The notes beneath the pieces were generated by a model. It ran no database searches and was not told the DNA's origin. It saw nothing but the letters and a program-made list of their open reading frames with translations. A stretch of DNA of 64,000 bases from a virus. The DNA is taken from the IMG/VR virus record IMGVR_UViG_3300027985_001833, positions 1-64,000 of that record. One strand, given 5' to 3'. Made by a program: the position numbers and the translations under genes. Of this stretch, positions 8,439 to 15,668 are shown piece after piece. Within the stretch, counting starts at the first letter, position 1. Each line of letters begins with the position of its first letter.

Positions 8439-8610
8439 CGACGAGCGGATTTCTCGTGTTCCACTCTTCCAATTCTTTTTCGTTGTTTATCCACTGCGAC
8501 TTCCATCTTTCTATAAACAACCAACAATAGTCCTTGTGAACTATTCTCCATTTTCCTTTATACAATTCAATTTCTGCGTCGCAAAACGGACAATCTTTTG
8601 GAACTTTCAT
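8410..8610 (-). CDS. Lar-like small zinc-finger protein
   Basis: This 66-aa protein begins with CPFCDAEIE followed by a HKDYC half-site and an aromatic W...W...W.TRN tail, the pattern of phage Lar-type (restriction-alleviation) zinc proteins, and ends in an acidic patch. Function is inferred from the pattern only. Its ribosome site (AGGTG) falls inside the T-arm of a broken tRNA immediately upstream. Its end overlaps the ThyX start. Confidence 0.55.
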   Translation of the reverse strand: MKVPKDCPFCDAEIELYKGKWRIVHKDYCWLFIERWKSQWINNEKELEEWNTRNPLVDDEEFDDDE

Positions 8611-8668
8611 TTCGCACCTGCAACCAGTGGTTTACAACACCGCCGCTCTACCATTGGGCCACCCGGCC
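8611..8668 (-). pseudogene. Truncated tRNA remnant, tRNA-Thr(UGU)-like
   Basis: On the minus strand the sequence reads as a tRNA from its 5' end: acceptor strand GGCCGGG, a D-arm with AATGGTAGAGC, an anticodon loop GTTGTAA giving anticodon UGU (plus-strand 8634-8636), and the start of a T-arm GCAGG-TGCGAAA. The returning T-stem and 3' acceptor strand are missing and the sequence passes directly into the Lar-like start codon. One D-stem and one anticodon-stem pair are mismatched and position 32 is G. It therefore looks like a decayed tRNA, not a working one. The retained T-arm now supplies the downstream gene's ribosome site. Confidence 0.55.
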
Positions 8669-8680
8669 AACTCTAATCAT

Positions 8681-8788
8681 TCACAAATTATAGATGTCAT
8701 CGGGATTCTTGCCCGCCGCTTTGTACCCCTTCGCGTACATGGCCATATCCAAAAAACGCATTTCACCGCCACAATTCAAGCATTTCAT
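8681..8788 (-). CDS. Possible 35-aa CxxC micro-protein
   Basis: The short frame encodes MKCLNCGGEM followed by a hydrophilic tail and ends just before the tRNA remnant. It overlaps the last codons of the aminotransferase in another frame. The single CxxC could bind zinc as a dimer. There is no clear ribosome site, so it may depend on translational coupling. This call is weak. Confidence 0.35.
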   Translation of the reverse strand: MKCLNCGGEMRFLDMAMYAKGYKAAGKNPDDIYNL

Positions 8789-9926
8789 TATACACATCGC
8801 AAAGGATGATCAAGCCTTCATTCAAATCTTCAATTGAGATATTCAAAGGCGGCGTAATTTTAATCGGTCCTGGACCCTTCCTAAAAGCTCCTATTATCAA
8901 ACCGCGCTTCAAACATCTATCGGCCAATTCCAAACAATCCACTTGGCTATCGTAGGCAAGCAACATTCCTGCCCCTCTGGCATCAACATCCAAATTGATT
9001 TTCAAAGTATTTCTGATTATATCGCCCTTTTCTTGGATATCTTCCAAATTGCCTTCATCCTCCAACCAATCCAACATAGTATCAACATATGAACAAGATG
9101 CAGGATTGCCCCCAAAAGTTGAAAAATGTGAACCTGGCGTAAAAGCCTGGGCAATGTCATTTCGTGCTAACATTGCTCCAACCGGAAATCCCATTCCAAT
9201 CCCTTTAGCCAAGGTGACAATATCAGGCTGAATTTTAGCCAATTGCCCATATGTTATGCCACCACACCGACCCATACCGGTTTGAACCTCATCAAAAATC
9301 AACAATATGCCGTTCAGTTCAGCATATCGTTTCAAATTTTCCAACCAACTCCAATCTGGAACGCGCACATCATTATTGCCGAATATTGGTGAAAGTATAA
9401 TTGCGGCAGCAGTGGGCGGAATCTCATAAATATCCGTGAAATGATGGAAATCGCCAGGCAAATTTCCAAATCCATCATAATGATAACTCGGTCCATCACC
9501 GGCTGCCAACGCACCATATGTACGCCCATGGAATCCGTCTTTTTGAGACCATATTTGGAAAGTGCGAGCTTCATCCTCAGCAAATCTATCATATTGATAT
9601 TTCCTTGCCAACTTGATAGCAGCCTCCACGGATTCCGTGCCGCTATTGCACCAAAATACCCTATCCATCCCGGTCGCTTTGCACAAACGCTTTGAAACCT
9701 GATTTCTCAAAGAATATTGAAACAAATTCGGAGAGTGCAAAACGATTCCTTGGGCCAACGCTTGAGCAGCCAGCACATGCTGCTCGCAACCATACCCAAG
9801 GCTGGCCGTCCCCACGTCTGTGAAAAAATCCAAATATTCATTCCCACCATAGGTAACGAGCCGTGAACCATTGCCGCCCACAAACACCAAATCCTTGAAT
9901 TTCAACGTATTCATGATGCTATGCAT
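8763..9926 (-). CDS. Class III PLP-dependent aminotransferase
   Basis: This 387-aa enzyme carries the hallmarks of the class III (acetylornithine / glutamate-1-semialdehyde) aminotransferase fold. These are NSGTESVEAAIKLAR (PLP phosphate-binding, about 94-108), GFHGRTYG (131-138), IFDEVQTGMGR (210-220) and the catalytic lysine in TLAKGIGMGFPVGA (K241). It moves an amino group between an amine or amino acid and an aldehyde or ketone, and appears catalytically intact. Its start overlaps the end of the pyrophosphatase/HAD gene. In a phage nucleotide operon it may aminate an oxidised base or a sugar nucleotide. A role in amino-acid metabolism is also possible, as the substrate cannot be read from sequence. 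Confidence 0.85.
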   Translation of the reverse strand: MHSIMNTLKFKDLVFVGGNGSRLVTYGGNEYLDFFTDVGTASLGYGCEQHVLAAQALAQGIVLHSPNLFQYSLRNQVSKRLCKATGMDRVFWCNSGTESVEAAIKLARKYQYDRFAEDEARTFQIWSQKDGFHGRTYGALAAGDGPSYHYDGFGNLPGDFHHFTDIYEIPPTAAAIILSPIFGNNDVRVPDWSWLENLKRYAELNGILLIFDEVQTGMGRCGGITYGQLAKIQPDIVTLAKGIGMGFPVGAMLARNDIAQAFTPGSHFSTFGGNPASCSYVDTMLDWLEDEGNLEDIQEKGDIIRNTLKINLDVDARGAGMLLAYDSQVDCLELADRCLKRGLIIGAFRKGPGPIKITPPLNISIEDLNEGLIILCDVYNEMLELWR

Positions 9927-10860
9927 CTATTTTCTCCTTGTGAATGTTGTGAACAATTTCCTGCCAACTATTCACCGTTTTCACCAACGGCGCATCAACT
10001 TCCTTCTCTCCTTTTAAATCCAAAAGAAACACTGTAATGCCTAACGCTGAAACCTCCAGCGCGTGTTTCTCTCTGTCCTCAACAAACCATTGCGGAAACG
10101 CAGGTTTAAGATGATCACAGATAATTTCCGCTTTATCCCTACCAAATAACAACAAATCATACGGAACGCCGTATCTATCCAACCACCGTATTGTATCAGA
10201 GTACAATCTTTTGTGTTTTTTGTATGGGCGAGCTGTTATTATGGCTACTTTATAACCGATTTCTTTGAATAATTTAATACATTCAATTGAGTTGTCAATT
10301 GGAGACAAGTCAAGAAATTTCCCTTTTTCTCTCCATTCAAATTTTAACGCTTCTTGTTTGGCCAGAATCTGACTTGGCGATTCACAAGAGTTGGCTATTT
10401 CAGCCAACTCATCATCCAACGGTCCCAAATCAACAACACAACCATCTAAATCCAAACCAATCAACCGAGAATCGCTTGTCAATTTGGCTTGCGCTACTTT
10501 TACTCGATGTCGAATCACTTCTGTTTTGCGAATGAACCTATTATAAAATTCTTCGTGCGTAATTCCATATAAATGCATCAATGATATTAAGTATTTGATT
10601 ACATCAACCGCTTCCTCAAGTATGGCGCTTTCACTTATCCTCAAATCCCCCAAAATGTGCTCTTTGTAATTAGTGGACGCCGATGCCAACTCCGTCACTT
10701 CTTCGTTCAACCCAATGATAAAATCCTTGGCTAATGCTAATTTATCCACTTCCGGCATATCGCCAGAGCCAAACCCAAATTCCTGTTGCTGGAAAGCTTG
10801 TGCGCTCCAAATTTTTTCCAATTTACAACATTTAATGTTTGAATTTTGATCAAACGGCAT
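9919..10860 (-). CDS. NTP pyrophosphatase-like domain fused to HAD phosphatase domain
   Basis: The 313-aa protein has two domains. The N-terminal about 120 residues are all-alpha with NEEVTELA and EEAVDVIKY helices, the EExxE...ExxD metal pattern of MazG/dUTPase-type NTP pyrophosphatases. The C-terminal half is a HAD hydrolase with DLDGCVV (nucleophile and acid), IITARP and a late FVEDREKHA aspartate motif, as in 5'-nucleotidase-like HADs. Together they could take a dNTP to dNMP and then to the nucleoside, removing an unwanted nucleotide. I choose the ATG at 10860 (site GAGGGA) over an upstream frame extension. Its downstream end overlaps the aminotransferase. Confidence 0.7.
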   Translation of the reverse strand: MPFDQNSNIKCCKLEKIWSAQAFQQQEFGFGSGDMPEVDKLALAKDFIIGLNEEVTELASASTNYKEHILGDLRISESAILEEAVDVIKYLISLMHLYGITHEEFYNRFIRKTEVIRHRVKVAQAKLTSDSRLIGLDLDGCVVDLGPLDDELAEIANSCESPSQILAKQEALKFEWREKGKFLDLSPIDNSIECIKLFKEIGYKVAIITARPYKKHKRLYSDTIRWLDRYGVPYDLLLFGRDKAEIICDHLKPAFPQWFVEDREKHALEVSALGITVFLLDLKGEKEVDAPLVKTVNSWQEIVHNIHKEKIDA

Positions 10861-10904
10861 AGATTCCCTCGCGATTAAAACCTTGACGCACGAGACGCGC
10901 CATA

Positions 10905-11891
10905 TTACAACCATTTCTCGGCTAATTCAATTGCGTTTTCCAAAATTTTATCAACGGTTCCACGCGAATTCCATTCAGCAAAACGACCCAATGGCGCCAT
11001 ATTTTCCGGCCACTGTATTTTTTCGCCCATTGGGTGCAAGTGCCCTTTCAAACCTCTTGTTATTTTTTTTATAACATAACCAGCACCGAATATAAAATTT
11101 AAATCAGAAACGACATCTACCATTCGTGGTGCCAATTCACCATTCACTTCACAAACGTAACACACACCATCAACAGAAAAACGATGAATAGCATCACCAG
11201 GCGTATATGGCGTATAGACATAGTCCCAACCAGCATATCTATCATTTTTTGGCACAACGTCAATCAAATTCAAATTCATCGCCATAGCATCAGGAATATA
11301 AAAATCAACCAATCTCTTGATAATCCACAACGGCACGGTGAAAATCAAATAGTCAAAAGCATACCGCCTTCCCTTATCAGTCATCAGAGAATTTTCGCCC
11401 AACACTTTGATCACTTTTTCCCTCACTATCTCGCCACCATCCCTTTTCAACCTTGCGGCCAACCTATTCACCATATCCACAAAATCCAACCTGATAGCGC
11501 CCTTGGAAATACTATTGGCTGGGTCATTCATGGCGGTCTTGTAATGGCTGCCTGGCTCCATCATCCTGGTTTTACGAAAATGGTCCATTTGAATTTGTGC
11601 GACCTTGTACTTGTCCATCCGTTGAAACAATTCCGGATAGCGTTCAACCACCCCTCTGTTAAGAATTCCGCCTTTCACGGAGTAGTTGGAAAAAACCAAC
11701 CCCAAATCGATGAACAAGCCCGTCATGTTATCAGTTCGGTGTATGTACTTCAAACCGCCAGCAAGAAATTCCCCGCCCAACTTACCACACTCAAACATCT
11801 TAACATGCGCCCCAAAACTGGAAAAAATGCATGAACTCACCAATCCAGCCACACCGCCACCGACAACCAAAACGTCTTTCGGTTTACTCAT
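10905..11891 (-). CDS. FAD-dependent oxidoreductase (amine-oxidase / protoporphyrinogen-oxidase-like)
   Basis: This 328-aa protein starts with a Rossmann dinucleotide motif DVLVVGGGVAGLVSS and a following acidic strand end (FE), typical of FAD-binding amine oxidases, desaturases and UDP-galactopyranose-mutase relatives. It is shorter than most family members (420-500 aa) and the substrate domain is poorly recognisable. It is the first gene of the candidate nucleotide operon, behind a promoter and a long inverted repeat at 11906-12008. I place the start at the ATG 11891 with GAGG five bases ahead; the longer frame would run through the inverted repeat. Paired with the aminotransferase, it could oxidise an alcohol or amine group, but this is inference. 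Confidence 0.75.
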   Translation of the reverse strand: MSKPKDVLVVGGGVAGLVSSCIFSSFGAHVKMFECGKLGGEFLAGGLKYIHRTDNMTGLFIDLGLVFSNYSVKGGILNRGVVERYPELFQRMDKYKVAQIQMDHFRKTRMMEPGSHYKTAMNDPANSISKGAIRLDFVDMVNRLAARLKRDGGEIVREKVIKVLGENSLMTDKGRRYAFDYLIFTVPLWIIKRLVDFYIPDAMAMNLNLIDVVPKNDRYAGWDYVYTPYTPGDAIHRFSVDGVCYVCEVNGELAPRMVDVVSDLNFIFGAGYVIKKITRGLKGHLHPMGEKIQWPENMAPLGRFAEWNSRGTVDKILENAIELAEKWL

Positions 11892-11905
11892 AAACGCCTC
11901 GCAAC

Positions 11906-11984
11906 ATAATAGGAAAACGCGCTGTCGAATGTGGAAACCGGCCAAAGTTTTGCCAGCAGATCGAGCAGCGCGTTTTCCTATTAT
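11906..11984 (-). ncRNA. Long inverted repeat: candidate structured leader/attenuator
   Basis: Two perfect 19-bp arms (11906-11924 and 11966-11984) flank 41 bp. On the minus strand the RNA would form a stem with a GC-rich core (CGCGCTG paired with CAGCGCG) ending in UUUUCC, like an intrinsic terminator with an enlarged loop. Inside the loop, CUGGC can pair with GCCGG over a 9-nt loop, and a UCGA/UCGA pair extends the stem past a bulge. It lies between a promoter and the FAD-oxidoreductase start, as an attenuator or riboswitch would. It matches no riboswitch class that I recognise. A protein operator with inverted half-sites is the main alternative. Confidence 0.5.
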
Positions 11985-12008
11985 ACCGTACAGCAATGTT
12001 CATAGCAA
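11980..12008 (-). promoter_or_regulatory. Sigma70-type promoter of the FAD-oxidoreductase operon
   Basis: The -35 box TTGCTA (12003-12008), a 17-bp spacer and a perfect -10 box TATAAT (11980-11985) lie on the minus strand. Five of the six -10 bases belong to the right arm of the inverted repeat, so transcription would start inside that arm. A repressor that bound the arms would also block this promoter. Confidence 0.65.
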
Positions 12009-12024
12009 TACTCTGTTCTGCAAT

Positions 12025-12795
12025 TTATTCAGGCAAACCCAACACGCCAGCCGATACCAATTGACCAATACTTTCTGCCATTATGGATAATTTTCTTTTA
12101 TCCAACCCTTTAATTAATATATTGAAATTTTTATTTTTTCTCGATACCGGCTTCAATATTTCCAAATTGGCCTTAGATAGATTAAGCGTCATATCATCTA
12201 ATGCACAGGTCAATTCCGCATCAAATGTATCGGACGCAGGCCGCAGCTTCAGAAGAATCAATAAAGCATCCCTGCCGTAATTTGCACGAACATACACAGC
12301 CACATAACCGCTGGTTTTTGATCTATCCGCGACAAACAACTTTCCCGGAGTCGGGACTGTGCCTGCAATAGCAAATTCATATCCGGGCATGCTCTTCAAC
12401 AATCGTTGGACAAAAAAATCAAACTTTTTCAACAACTTTTCTCTTTTAATTTTAGCATTAGTCCTTTTGGCCTTCTTGGATGCCAAAATGGCAACACGAG
12501 ATGGCCCGTTGCGCCTAGCATCTTGTCTGCTTCGTTTTTTCCGCGCATTGGACAATTTATCGCAAAAACGCAAAAACGCCCCGTCATCACCGTTTGATTC
12601 AAATCCATCATCGGTCTCGGTCAAAAAAACACCCAAACTAAGTTTTTGATCTTTCAAATGATTTCTGAACGCTCTACAAATTCTTTTTAAATCACAAGGC
12701 TGCCGCTCATCCGAATCCGTTGAAGCGACATTGCCATCACAAGCACAATTGAATTTTTTATATCTCGAAAAACATTGCGGTAATTTATCGCCCAT
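12025..12795 (-). CDS. Unknown cysteine-containing protein
   Basis: I do not recognise this 256-aa protein. The N-terminus has a Cys cluster (C9, C17, C19, then QPCDLKRIC at about 33-41), possibly a metal site. The middle (residues 80-125) is very basic with many KK/RR pairs. The C-terminal half is mixed alpha/beta with a FAIAGTVPTPGKLF hairpin and ends in a helix SIGQLVSAGVLGL. It overlaps the end of the sigma-like gene by 11 bp, so the two are co-translated. Nucleic-acid binding is plausible from charge alone. Confidence 0.6.
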   Translation of the reverse strand: MGDKLPQCFSRYKKFNCACDGNVASTDSDERQPCDLKRICRAFRNHLKDQKLSLGVFLTETDDGFESNGDDGAFLRFCDKLSNARKKRSRQDARRNGPSRVAILASKKAKRTNAKIKREKLLKKFDFFVQRLLKSMPGYEFAIAGTVPTPGKLFVADRSKTSGYVAVYVRANYGRDALLILLKLRPASDTFDAELTCALDDMTLNLSKANLEILKPVSRKNKNFNILIKGLDKRKLSIMAESIGQLVSAGVLGLPE

Positions 12796-13888
12796 TCTTC
12801 GCCTTCCTCAATTCAGCAACCAAACATCCATACCAATCGACCGGGATTTTCTCTATGGTTCCTATATCTCCAAACAACAAACCTTGTATGACATCGAAGT
12901 GACCGACCAAAACCAAGGTACAACACTCTTTGCCTCGCTTTATAAGCATAACAACGCCCCAGTTATAAAAATCAATATCTCTAGTATAAATACCGTTTTC
13001 TTCACAAATCCTGTTTATCACAACGTCATCCAGAGACATTTTGGATATAATTTTTGAAATCAGTTTTTCATCTCTCTTATCCATTCTGCTGATGTGAATT
13101 ATCGGCCATCTTTTACTATTTACCATGTCACCGTACAGACTTATGAATTCATCTTTCTTGGCCAGCTTGGTAAAACGCCTCTTAATAGCGTGTATGGCCC
13201 ACGAAACTTGATTCATAGTCAAATCCAATTCTTGGGCAACATCATAAATTGTCTTTTTGCTTCCAAACAATATTTTGGTTAATCTATTTTGGGCCGACGA
13301 ATCGTCTATATCAAACAAACTAAAATAGACATCCCTTTCCCTGTCAGTCATCTCTTCCATTAATTTTTTTTCAAATTTCACCAACAAGTTGTAATTCTGC
13401 AGCTTGATTAATTGTTCACACGGATTTCCATCGATGCCAAAATTATGAATGATCTTGTGAAGCACATCTTCATCTATATTATTCAACTTCATAGCATTCA
13501 CACGAACACCATATTGATCGCAACTGTTATTCGCACATGCCCAAGCGCCCTTATTTTTCAACATAATTTTACCACATGCCCAACAAACGTATCTTCTTGG
13601 CGCGTTATTGACATAAGCTCCACAAGCTTGATATTGGTTTACCATCTTGGATAGCATCGGTATAAACATAGTGTCCAACACCTTACCCGCAAACGCTGCC
13701 AACGTTCCTCTTCTCGTATCATCATAATGACCCAAGGCATCCAGCAAAAACATCTTGGCCTCTTGCTTATAATCATCTATGGTGAAACTAGGATCCACAT
13801 TGGCTAGATAATCATATTTACGTGCCTTCATGTTTATCAACGAATCCAAACTTTTCAAAACTTCTACTGCTGATTTTTGGTGTACCAT
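12785..13888 (-). CDS. Sigma-factor-like protein with embedded zinc ribbon
   Basis: The 367-aa protein shows a region-2-like helix set near residues 35-75 (DDYKQEAKMFLLDALGHYD, then TLAAFAGKVL). It also has a region-4-like HTH near residues 185-235, with MTDRERDVY followed by KTIYDVAQELDLTMNQV and IHAIKRRF. Between them lies a four-cysteine zinc ribbon (C102, C105, C118, C123) not usual in sigma factors. A C-terminal domain of about 110 residues is unrecognised. It probably directs host RNA polymerase to phage promoters, for instance late ones. A second, purely structural DNA-binding role is possible. The gene has its own TATAAT-containing leader. Confidence 0.62.
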   Translation of the reverse strand: MVHQKSAVEVLKSLDSLINMKARKYDYLANVDPSFTIDDYKQEAKMFLLDALGHYDDTRRGTLAAFAGKVLDTMFIPMLSKMVNQYQACGAYVNNAPRRYVCWACGKIMLKNKGAWACANNSCDQYGVRVNAMKLNNIDEDVLHKIIHNFGIDGNPCEQLIKLQNYNLLVKFEKKLMEEMTDRERDVYFSLFDIDDSSAQNRLTKILFGSKKTIYDVAQELDLTMNQVSWAIHAIKRRFTKLAKKDEFISLYGDMVNSKRWPIIHISRMDKRDEKLISKIISKMSLDDVVINRICEENGIYTRDIDFYNWGVVMLIKRGKECCTLVLVGHFDVIQGLLFGDIGTIEKIPVDWYGCLVAELRKAKNGR

Positions 13889-13937
13889 GGCCGGTCTCCT
13901 TTTTTTTCATCGCCTAACCTCAAGGCAATTAACTAAC

Positions 13938-13943
13938 ATTATA
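13938..13943 (-). promoter_or_regulatory. TATAAT -10 box upstream of the sigma-like gene
   Basis: A perfect TATAAT lies on the minus strand about 50 bp ahead of the sigma-like ATG, in a 124-bp intergenic gap that also holds A/T runs after the primase gene. The best -35 at a 17-bp spacing (TAGATT) is poor, so the promoter may be weak or activator-dependent. Confidence 0.45.
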
Positions 13944-14012
13944 GCCCTTTTCCAACCAAAAATCTAGTGTTTTACTGATATTTTTTTATTTTTTTACGAA
14001 AACGCAAAAATA

Positions 14013-15023
14013 TCAAGACTTTAAAAGCTTATCTTTAGACGCAACCAATTTAGTATTCAACAATAAAGCCCTATGTTTCGCAAAGGATTCTGATTTACCG
14101 ATGGCGTTGGCAGCCTGCTCTTTCGTGGAGTCGCCAGGGTCAACACCAAATGGCAATTTTGCTATATAAATACCACCATATCTACAACCCAATTGCTTAG
14201 CGACATTGAATGGTGCATCAATCTCTTCTGGATCCAACATAATCACAAATGATGTACTAGGCGGGAAATGAGACGTGATCATCCTCAATTGTGATTTATG
14301 CAAATTTTTCCCCAACAACGATAAAGCATTGAATCCATGTTGCCACATTTTTATGGCGTCAAACGGCCCCTCAACCAGAATCACATCCGCCTTGGGATCA
14401 ACATAATCCCAACCCAATATCAACCGAGAATGAGAGACACCTGGCGGATTCTTGTATTTTGGTTGCGCTCTGCCAGTTAAATCTCTAGCCGTGAACGAAT
14501 AACCATTTGGACAACTAATAGGTATTATCAACCTATGTGCAAAATCACCTGTTTCACAATATCCTAAATTCCACACTTTTGCCGTCTCACGTTCAATTTT
14601 TCTGTCTGCGAGATATTTTGGGAATCTCCAATTTTTACCATCCCAAATTTTTTTCATTTTCTTTGGCAAATCGCACTCAACTCGGCATTTATTTTCAAAC
14701 TCTTGTTCTTTTCCGCCAATTTTTTTTATTACATCCAAAAGTGTTAAGGGCGTTTTACGCCTACGAAATTTCACAATTTTAGTCAGAAGAAATGAACGCG
14801 CCTCTTGCCAAGTAATTTGCTCAATTTCTGCTATCAATCCTATTGCACGCCTGCCTCGAAAATTACATTTGAAACAAATATAATTTCCTGTTTTCATGTC
14901 GACATAAAAAGCGCCCCAACGATCACAAACAGGACAAACCGCTGTGATTTGCTTAGAGCCAGTCACTGATGCTCCATTCAAATTATTTTTACAATACGAT
15001 ACGATATCAAAATCACCCAGCAC
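14013..15023 (-). CDS. DnaG-type DNA primase (CHC2 zinc finger + TOPRIM)
   Basis: This 336-aa protein begins with a zinc-binding domain (C30, C33, C50, C53, then RGRRAIGLIAEIE) like the CHC2 finger of DnaG. Its central TOPRIM domain carries VEGPFDAI (metal-binding Glu) and IMLDPEE (Asp pair). It makes RNA primers for lagging-strand synthesis and is shorter than cellular DnaG, having no helicase-interaction domain after TOPRIM. It starts at a GTG (15023) that overlaps the end of a small zinc protein. With the DnaB-like helicase, loader and DnaE it completes the phage replisome. Confidence 0.88.
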   Translation of the reverse strand: MLGDFDIVSYCKNNLNGASVTGSKQITAVCPVCDRWGAFYVDMKTGNYICFKCNFRGRRAIGLIAEIEQITWQEARSFLLTKIVKFRRRKTPLTLLDVIKKIGGKEQEFENKCRVECDLPKKMKKIWDGKNWRFPKYLADRKIERETAKVWNLGYCETGDFAHRLIIPISCPNGYSFTARDLTGRAQPKYKNPPGVSHSRLILGWDYVDPKADVILVEGPFDAIKMWQHGFNALSLLGKNLHKSQLRMITSHFPPSTSFVIMLDPEEIDAPFNVAKQLGCRYGGIYIAKLPFGVDPGDSTKEQAANAIGKSESFAKHRALLLNTKLVASKDKLLKS

Positions 15024-15195
15024 TATTCCACCCGATTGATTGGCTACACCAATGTTTCACATCAGCATAACAATCATAACATAATTTAACGCCGCATCTA
15101 TCGCATACATACAACGCAATATTTGATTCCAAATTACCACAACAATTACATTCAAATACATCGTCATTATTTTTAATCATATTGCAATCACACAT
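15013..15195 (-). CDS. Small cysteine-rich zinc-binding protein
   Basis: This 60-aa protein has at least eight cysteines arranged as CxC, CNCC, CDRCG and CYDCYADVKHWC, consistent with one treble-clef or RING-like zinc unit. It lies between the HNH endonuclease and primase genes and overlaps the primase start by 11 bp, so the pair is probably co-translated. No function is assigned; a protein-interaction module for the primase is one option. Confidence 0.6.
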   Translation of the reverse strand: MCDCNMIKNNDDVFECNCCGNLESNIALYVCDRCGVKLCYDCYADVKHWCSQSIGWNSAG

Positions 15196-15201
15196 ACTTT
15201 G

Positions 15202-15549
15202 TCATTCCTCCAACTTAGCGCCTTTTTTCAAATTACAAACCGAACAAGTTAATTGTAAATTATCCATATCATATAGATTCCCGCCTTTTGATATGGGGCA
15301 TATATGATCAACATGATAGCCATTACGGGCTCTCTCGTTTAATTCACATCCACAAATCTTACAAACTCCTCCATCACGCTTGAAAACACGCTTACGTATC
15401 TTGCCCCAATCTGTTTTATCCAAAAAAATTTTAACACATACATCCGAACAAAATGTGCGCCTTCTTTTAGGCAGGTCACCTTTGCAAAATCTACATTTGC
15501 CTTTAATATATGGATAAACAATTTTACTATCAAACCTATTACACGCCAT
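15202..15549 (-). CDS. Free-standing HNH endonuclease
   Basis: This 115-aa protein has an N-terminal zinc motif (CRFCKGDL and CSDVC) and a C-terminal HNH core: CKICGCEL, YHVDHICPISKGG, NLQLTCSVCNLKKG. The HH/N/H catalytic set looks complete. The start has a very strong GAGGAGG site. Its position between helicase and primase is typical of a homing endonuclease inserted among replication genes. A packaging-type HNH seems less likely because the terminase lies 40 kb away. Confidence 0.85.
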   Translation of the reverse strand: MACNRFDSKIVYPYIKGKCRFCKGDLPKRRRTFCSDVCVKIFLDKTDWGKIRKRVFKRDGGVCKICGCELNERARNGYHVDHICPISKGGNLYDMDNLQLTCSVCNLKKGAKLEE

Positions 15550-15603
15550 CCAACTCCTCCTCTCGGCCCAAACCGATTAAAGAAATAAATTCACATGATT
15601 ACC

Positions 15604-15631
15604 ATTATTTAGTTCATATTTTTATCATCAA
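15604..15631 (-). promoter_or_regulatory. Candidate promoter ahead of HNH/primase genes
   Basis: The minus strand has TTGATG (15626-15631) and AATAAT (15604-15609) spaced by 16 bp in the gap after the DnaB-like gene. It would serve the HNH, zinc-protein and primase genes. The rest of this 119-bp gap holds no reading frame. Confidence 0.4.
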
Positions 15632-15668
15632 TTAAGCACTTTATTCTATCTGTGAATTCCGCAACTCA

